This document shows, piece by piece, positions 61,158-64,000 of a stretch of DNA of 64,000 nucleotides. The translations under genes and the position numbers were made by a program. The stretch covers positions 39,463 to 103,462 of the forward strand of contig JAYRSJ010000016.1 in NCBI GenBank assembly GCA_041920215.1. The letters run 5' to 3'. Within the stretch, counting starts at the first letter, position 1. Every line of letters begins with the position of its first letter. The stretch comes from JAYRSJ01 sp041920215 (GTDB lineage Bacteria > Pseudomonadota > Gammaproteobacteria > Burkholderiales > Burkholderiaceae_C). A model generated the notes under the pieces. That model saw nothing but the letters and a program-made list of their open reading frames with translations. It searched no databases and had not been told where the DNA came from.

Positions 61158-62066
61158 ATGAGCAGCACCCTGCACGAACTGATCCTGATCTGCCGCGAGG
61201 ACGATGTCGAAACCGTCAGCGACGCACTGATGGAGATCGAGTCGCTGGCCGTCTCGGTCGAGGACGCCGATGCCGATACCGACGCCGAGCGTGCCCTGTT
61301 CGGCGAGCCCGGCATGCCGGCGCCCAAGAGCGGCTGGCAGCGCTCGGTCGTCAAGGCCTTGTTCGGCAGCGAGGCCGAGGCCACCGAGGCAGCGACCCTG
61401 CTGCTGAGCCAGGACTGGGCCGGCGACGTGCATGTGCAGACCATACAGGCGGTGGCCGAGCAGGACTGGGTGCGGCTGACCCAAGCGCAGTTTGCCCCGG
61501 TGGAGATCACGCCCGCGTTCTGGATCGTGCCCTCCTGGCACGAGGCGCCGGCCCAGGCGCGCCAGGTGATGCGCCTGGACCCGGGCCTGGCCTTCGGCAC
61601 CGGCACCCACCCGACCACCCGCATGTGCCTGCGCTGGATCGCTCGCCATCAAGACCTGGCCCCGCAATGGCAGCGCGTGCTGGACTACGGCTGCGGCTCC
61701 GGCATTCTGGCCATCGGTGCGGCCCTCCACGGCGCCCGGGGCATCGATGCGGTCGACATCGATCCGGCGGCCGTCGGCGCCACCGAGGCCAATGCCCAGG
61801 CCAATGGCGTGACGGTGCGCGCCGGCCTGCCCGATATGGCGCAGGGCGAGTATCCGTTGGTGCTGGCCAATATCCTGGCCACGCCGCTGAAGCTGCTGGC
61901 GCCGTTGCTGGCCGCCCATCTGGCGCCGGGTGCCCATCTGGTGCTGGCCGGTATCCTGGAACGCCAGGCCGAGGAACTGAAGCACGCCTACGCGCCCTGG
62001 CTGCGCCTGGAGGTCAGCGACAGCGAGGAGGGCTGGATCCTGATGACGGCCCAGCGTCCCGCGTGA
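61158..62066 (+). CDS. prmA: Ribosomal protein L11 methyltransferase
   Basis: 302 residues from the ATG at 61158 (upstream ATG at 61140). The N-terminal substrate-recognition domain contains 'ALMEIESLAVSVEDADADTDAERALFGEPG'; the methyltransferase domain has 'LDPGLAFGTGTHPTTRMCLRWI', SAM loop 'VLDYGCGSGILAIGAALHGA' and 'LVLANILATPLKLLAPLLA' (motif IV, N-I-L-A). PrmA trimethylates L11. Downstream of accC as in many Betaproteobacteria. Confidence 0.96.
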   Translation: MSSTLHELILICREDDVETVSDALMEIESLAVSVEDADADTDAERALFGEPGMPAPKSGWQRSVVKALFGSEAEATEAATLLLSQDWAGDVHVQTIQAVAEQDWVRLTQAQFAPVEITPAFWIVPSWHEAPAQARQVMRLDPGLAFGTGTHPTTRMCLRWIARHQDLAPQWQRVLDYGCGSGILAIGAALHGARGIDAVDIDPAAVGATEANAQANGVTVRAGLPDMAQGEYPLVLANILATPLKLLAPLLAAHLAPGAHLVLAGILERQAEELKHAYAPWLRLEVSDSEEGWILMTAQRPA

Positions 62067-62124
62067 GCGCGCATGGGCACGGCGGCCGGGCAAGACCTGG
62101 CCCTCGGCATGGCATGATTCAGCC

Positions 62125-63489
62125 ATGAGTCTGGCCACCCGTTGCACCGCCTGCGGCACCATCTTCCGGGTGGTGCAGGACCAACTGCGCGTCTCCGAAG
62201 GCTGGGTGCGCTGCGGCCGCTGTGCCGAGGTCTTCGATGCGCGCGAGCAGTTGTTCGACATGGATCGCGAGGCGCCACCGCCCTGGCCGCCGGTGCCGGC
62301 GCCGGTGCCGCCGGAACCGACCTACGCCCCTCCGTCCACACCCACCTATCCGCCCGCGCAGGCACCGGCCGCGGCCGAGCTGACCAGGCCGGCCAGCACC
62401 CCGCCGCCCGCGGAGCCTTCGGCCACCTGGGTGATGCCGCGCGAGGACGAGTTGCGCCCGCTGGACGAGCCCGCGCCCCTACCCGAACGGCTGCGGCCAC
62501 AGCTGACCGCGGAGCCCGACACCGACGAACGCCACGCCGGCCCGTCCGGCTACCACGAGCGGCCCGATGCTGACCTGGCGCCGCCACCGGCGTCCCGGCC
62601 GGCCGGGACGCCCTTTACGGCCGCCGACCAGCGACGCGAGCCCTTCTGGGACGATGAGTTGGACGATGCGATGCCGGGCGGCGGCATCGTCCCGGCAGCC
62701 ATGGCCGCAGCGGAGTCGGCGCACGAGTTCGAGGCCCTGCCGCAAGGTGTGCTGAACGATGATGAGGGGACTGAAGGCGACGCGCGCAGCCCCGTGCGGC
62801 CCGCCACGGCTGAGGACGCATACGACGCCTGGTCGGCCAGACCGGGCCCCGCGCCGGCCATCGTCAACCCACCGATCACCGACCCAACCTGGGTGATGCC
62901 CGCCACCGCCGATATCCTTGCCCCGGCGCCGCCAGGCGACTCGATTGGCAATGGCCCGGCGGACCCGGCACCGCTGACGGCCGGTTTTCTGCGCCAGGCC
63001 GAAGGCGCCGCGCGCTGGCGACGGCCCGGCGTGCGCCTGGGCCTGAGCCTGCTGTGCCTGCTGCTACTGGGCGGCCTGGCTGCTCAGCTGGGCTGGCACT
63101 ACCGCTCCGTGCTGGCCGCCCTGCTGCCGCAGACCGCACCAACGCTGCAGGCCTTGTGCGAGCGCGCGGCTTGCACGCTGGAGCCATGGAAACGCATCGA
63201 CGCGCTGGATGTGCAAAGCAGCAAGCTGGCCAAGGCCGGCAGCGGCAACCACTACCAGCTGCAGCTGATGCTGTCCAACAAGGCAGCCTACGAGCTGGCC
63301 CTGCCCTGGGTCGAGCTGAGCCTGACCGATGCCGGCGGCGAGCTGATCCTGCGCCGCACGCTGCGGCCCGCTGATTTCAATATCAGCAAGCCCAGCATCG
63401 CCGGCCATGGCGAACAGGCCTTGCAGCTGGTGTTCAGTACCGGCAGCCACAAGGTCAGCGGCTACACGGTCGAGATCTTCCACCCTTGA
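62125..63489 (+). CDS. Zinc-ribbon and DUF3426 protein
   Basis: 454 residues. The start is a MJ0042-type zinc ribbon (CTACGTIFRVVQDQLRVSEGW then RCGRC). A long Pro/Ala/acidic disordered region (about 50-300) leads to a membrane helix (about 303-322) and a C-terminal DUF3426 domain ('LSNKAAYELALPWVELSLTDAGGELILRRTL'-type segment). Conserved downstream of prmA in Betaproteobacteria; the function is not known. The length of the disordered segment is variable in the family. Confidence 0.9.
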   Translation: MSLATRCTACGTIFRVVQDQLRVSEGWVRCGRCAEVFDAREQLFDMDREAPPPWPPVPAPVPPEPTYAPPSTPTYPPAQAPAAAELTRPASTPPPAEPSATWVMPREDELRPLDEPAPLPERLRPQLTAEPDTDERHAGPSGYHERPDADLAPPPASRPAGTPFTAADQRREPFWDDELDDAMPGGGIVPAAMAAAESAHEFEALPQGVLNDDEGTEGDARSPVRPATAEDAYDAWSARPGPAPAIVNPPITDPTWVMPATADILAPAPPGDSIGNGPADPAPLTAGFLRQAEGAARWRRPGVRLGLSLLCLLLLGGLAAQLGWHYRSVLAALLPQTAPTLQALCERAACTLEPWKRIDALDVQSSKLAKAGSGNHYQLQLMLSNKAAYELALPWVELSLTDAGGELILRRTLRPADFNISKPSIAGHGEQALQLVFSTGSHKVSGYTVEIFHP

Positions 63490-63582
63490 GCGGCGGCGGC
63501 GCCAGTCGGCAAGCCTAGACGGCGTGCTGCGCGTCTCGCGGGCCGAGTCCGGCGCCATCCATCCGCCAACACAGGCAGAAAA

Positions 63583-63604
63583 AAACCCGGCCTGGGCCGG
63601 GTTT
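63583..63604. terminator. Intrinsic terminator between convergent genes
   Basis: Perfect inverted repeat AAACCCGGCC-TG-GGCCGGGTTT between the DUF3426 gene and the histone-like gene. On the minus strand it continues into a run of T residues, so it is a strong terminator for the histone-like gene; the plus-side T run is short. Confidence 0.85.
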
Positions 63605-63650
63605 GCTCATGGCGGCGACGCCTGCGCGCCGCCTCACGATGCCTCGTCAA

Positions 63651-64000
63651 TCAGGGCTTGTTGCCCGTGGGGAAGGGCCATGCCGCCTGCGGGCTCAGGG
63701 CCGTCTTGGCTGCCGGGGCAGGCTTGGCCGCCGGAGCTGCCTTCTTGGCGGCCGCGGGCTTCTTGGCCGGAGCTGCCTTCTTCGCAGGCGGCTTGGCCGC
63801 AGCAGCAGGCTTCTTGGCCGGAGCGGCCTTCTTCGCGGGCGGCTTGGCCGCAGCAGCCGGCTTCTTGGCCGGAGCTGCCTTCTTCGCCGGAGCCGCCGCC
63901 TTCTTGGCCGGTGCTGCCTTCTTCGCCGGAGCTGCCGCCTTCTTGGCCGGTGCTGCCTTCTTCGCCGGAGCTGCCGCCTTCTTGGCCGGTGCTGCCTTCT
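63651..64000 (-). CDS. Histone H1-like / AlgP-like Lys-Ala-Pro-rich protein (C-terminal part)
   Basis: The minus-strand frame ends at 63651 and runs off the right edge (about 116 codons visible). Its content is nearly all Lys, Ala and Pro in KKAAPAKKAAAPA-type repeats, ending TALSPQAAWPFPTGNKP, a tail shared by histone H1-like proteins of Burkholderiales. They bind DNA through the basic tail and may shape the nucleoid. The N-terminal domain is outside the window, so the exact type cannot be told. The terminator at 63583-63604 follows. Confidence 0.85.
   Translation of the reverse strand, partial: KAAPAKKAAAPAKKAAPAKKAAAPAKKAAPAKKAAAPAKKAAPAKKPAAAAKPPAKKAAPAKKPAAAAKPPAKKAAPAKKPAAAKKAAPAAKPAPAAKTALSPQAAWPFPTGNKP
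63766..64000. repeat. In-frame tandem repeats of the histone-like gene
   Basis: Two 51-bp units begin at 63766 and 63817, then 39-bp units begin at 63868, 63907, 63946 and 63985 (the last is cut by the edge). Each contains the core gccgg(a/t)gc(t/g)gccttcttcgc, coding for KKAAPA-type blocks of 17 or 13 residues on the minus strand. Such repeats are prone to copy-number change. Confidence 0.9.

Noticed and set aside
59145..62261. A minus-strand open frame of 1038 codons opposite accB, accC and prmA
   Set aside because: Antisense of strongly conserved housekeeping genes; no recognisable motif.
1..64000. CRISPR arrays, tRNA or rRNA genes, insertion sequences and prophage genes
   Set aside because: I looked through the gaps between genes and saw no regular spaced repeats, no cloverleaf-like sequence, and no transposase, integrase or phage-like protein.

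Overview
The window is a stretch of a high-GC Betaproteobacterial chromosome, most likely Burkholderiales of the Roseateles/Paucibacter/Rubrivivax (Sphaerotilaceae) type. The reasons are the aa3 oxidase cluster with ctaG, a DUF2970 gene and a 37-residue 'cytochrome oxidase small assembly protein', the order secB-gpsA and rnb-tonB-aroE-mtgA, the rubredoxin-pilGHIJ-chpA run, a Bug/TctC solute-binding protein, and an AlgP/histone H1-like tail at the right edge. Coding density is very high. I see no tRNA, rRNA, CRISPR array, transposase or prophage gene; this is core chromosome with a few accessory genes.

Layout. 1-6 kb: minus-strand aa3 cytochrome c oxidase operon (ctaC, ctaD, small assembly protein, ctaG, DUF2970, ctaE), then a twin-transmembrane protein on the plus strand and SURF1 plus the start of another gene on the minus strand. 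6-8.4 kb: a BioC-like methyltransferase diverging from a ComF-family protein and trmL. 8.4-11.9 kb: rhodanese, grxC, secB, gpsA and a TctC-like binding protein. 12-15.3 kb: a porin, a small phosphate-binding-like periplasmic protein and a chemoreceptor in one transcription direction. 15.6-18.1 kb: a GT9 heptosyltransferase-like gene diverging from a DUF4254 protein and a hydroxypyruvate isomerase-like protein. 18.1-25.2 kb: a tightly packed minus-strand operon (yqgE, ruvX, pyrR, pyrB, pseudo-dihydroorotase, plsC-like, type-2 thymidine phosphorylase, PRPP synthase-like). 25.2-26.7 kb: photolyase. 26.7-38.1 kb: type IV pilus (Chp-type) chemosensory operon with a 2081-residue ChpA and a terminal diguanylate cyclase, preceded by rubredoxin. 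38.3-43.8 kb: thiD-like, hemL, a HAD phosphatase, mpl and an AI-2E-type permease. 43.8-51.3 kb: the accessory section, with an unrecognised lipoprotein, a zinc metalloprotease and a small duplicate of its C-terminal tail, a beta-lactamase-fold hydrolase and a membrane-bound AraC regulator. 51.4-63.5 kb: plus-strand housekeeping genes (yqiA-like, SDR, RNase II, TonB-like, aroE, mtgA, a conserved hypothetical, TlpA-like, aroQ, accB, accC, prmA, DUF3426). 63.65 kb to the end: a histone H1-like gene, cut by the window edge.

How the genes work together. Respiration: oxidase subunits sit with their copper and heme insertion factors. Surface motility: PilG/H/I/J/ChpA form a complete twitching-motility pathway with a c-di-GMP enzyme next to it. 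Pyrimidines: PyrR and PyrB are adjacent to a dihydroorotase homologue that has lost its HxH metal motif and is presumably structural, followed by nucleoside and PRPP enzymes. Fatty acid and shikimate synthesis: aroQ-accBC-prmA is a classic block. The most unusual items are the porin/binding protein/chemoreceptor trio, the secreted tail duplicate beside the metalloprotease, and the phosphorylase plus PRPP synthase pair attached to the pyr operon. I found no clear candidate for a wholly new defence or mobile system.
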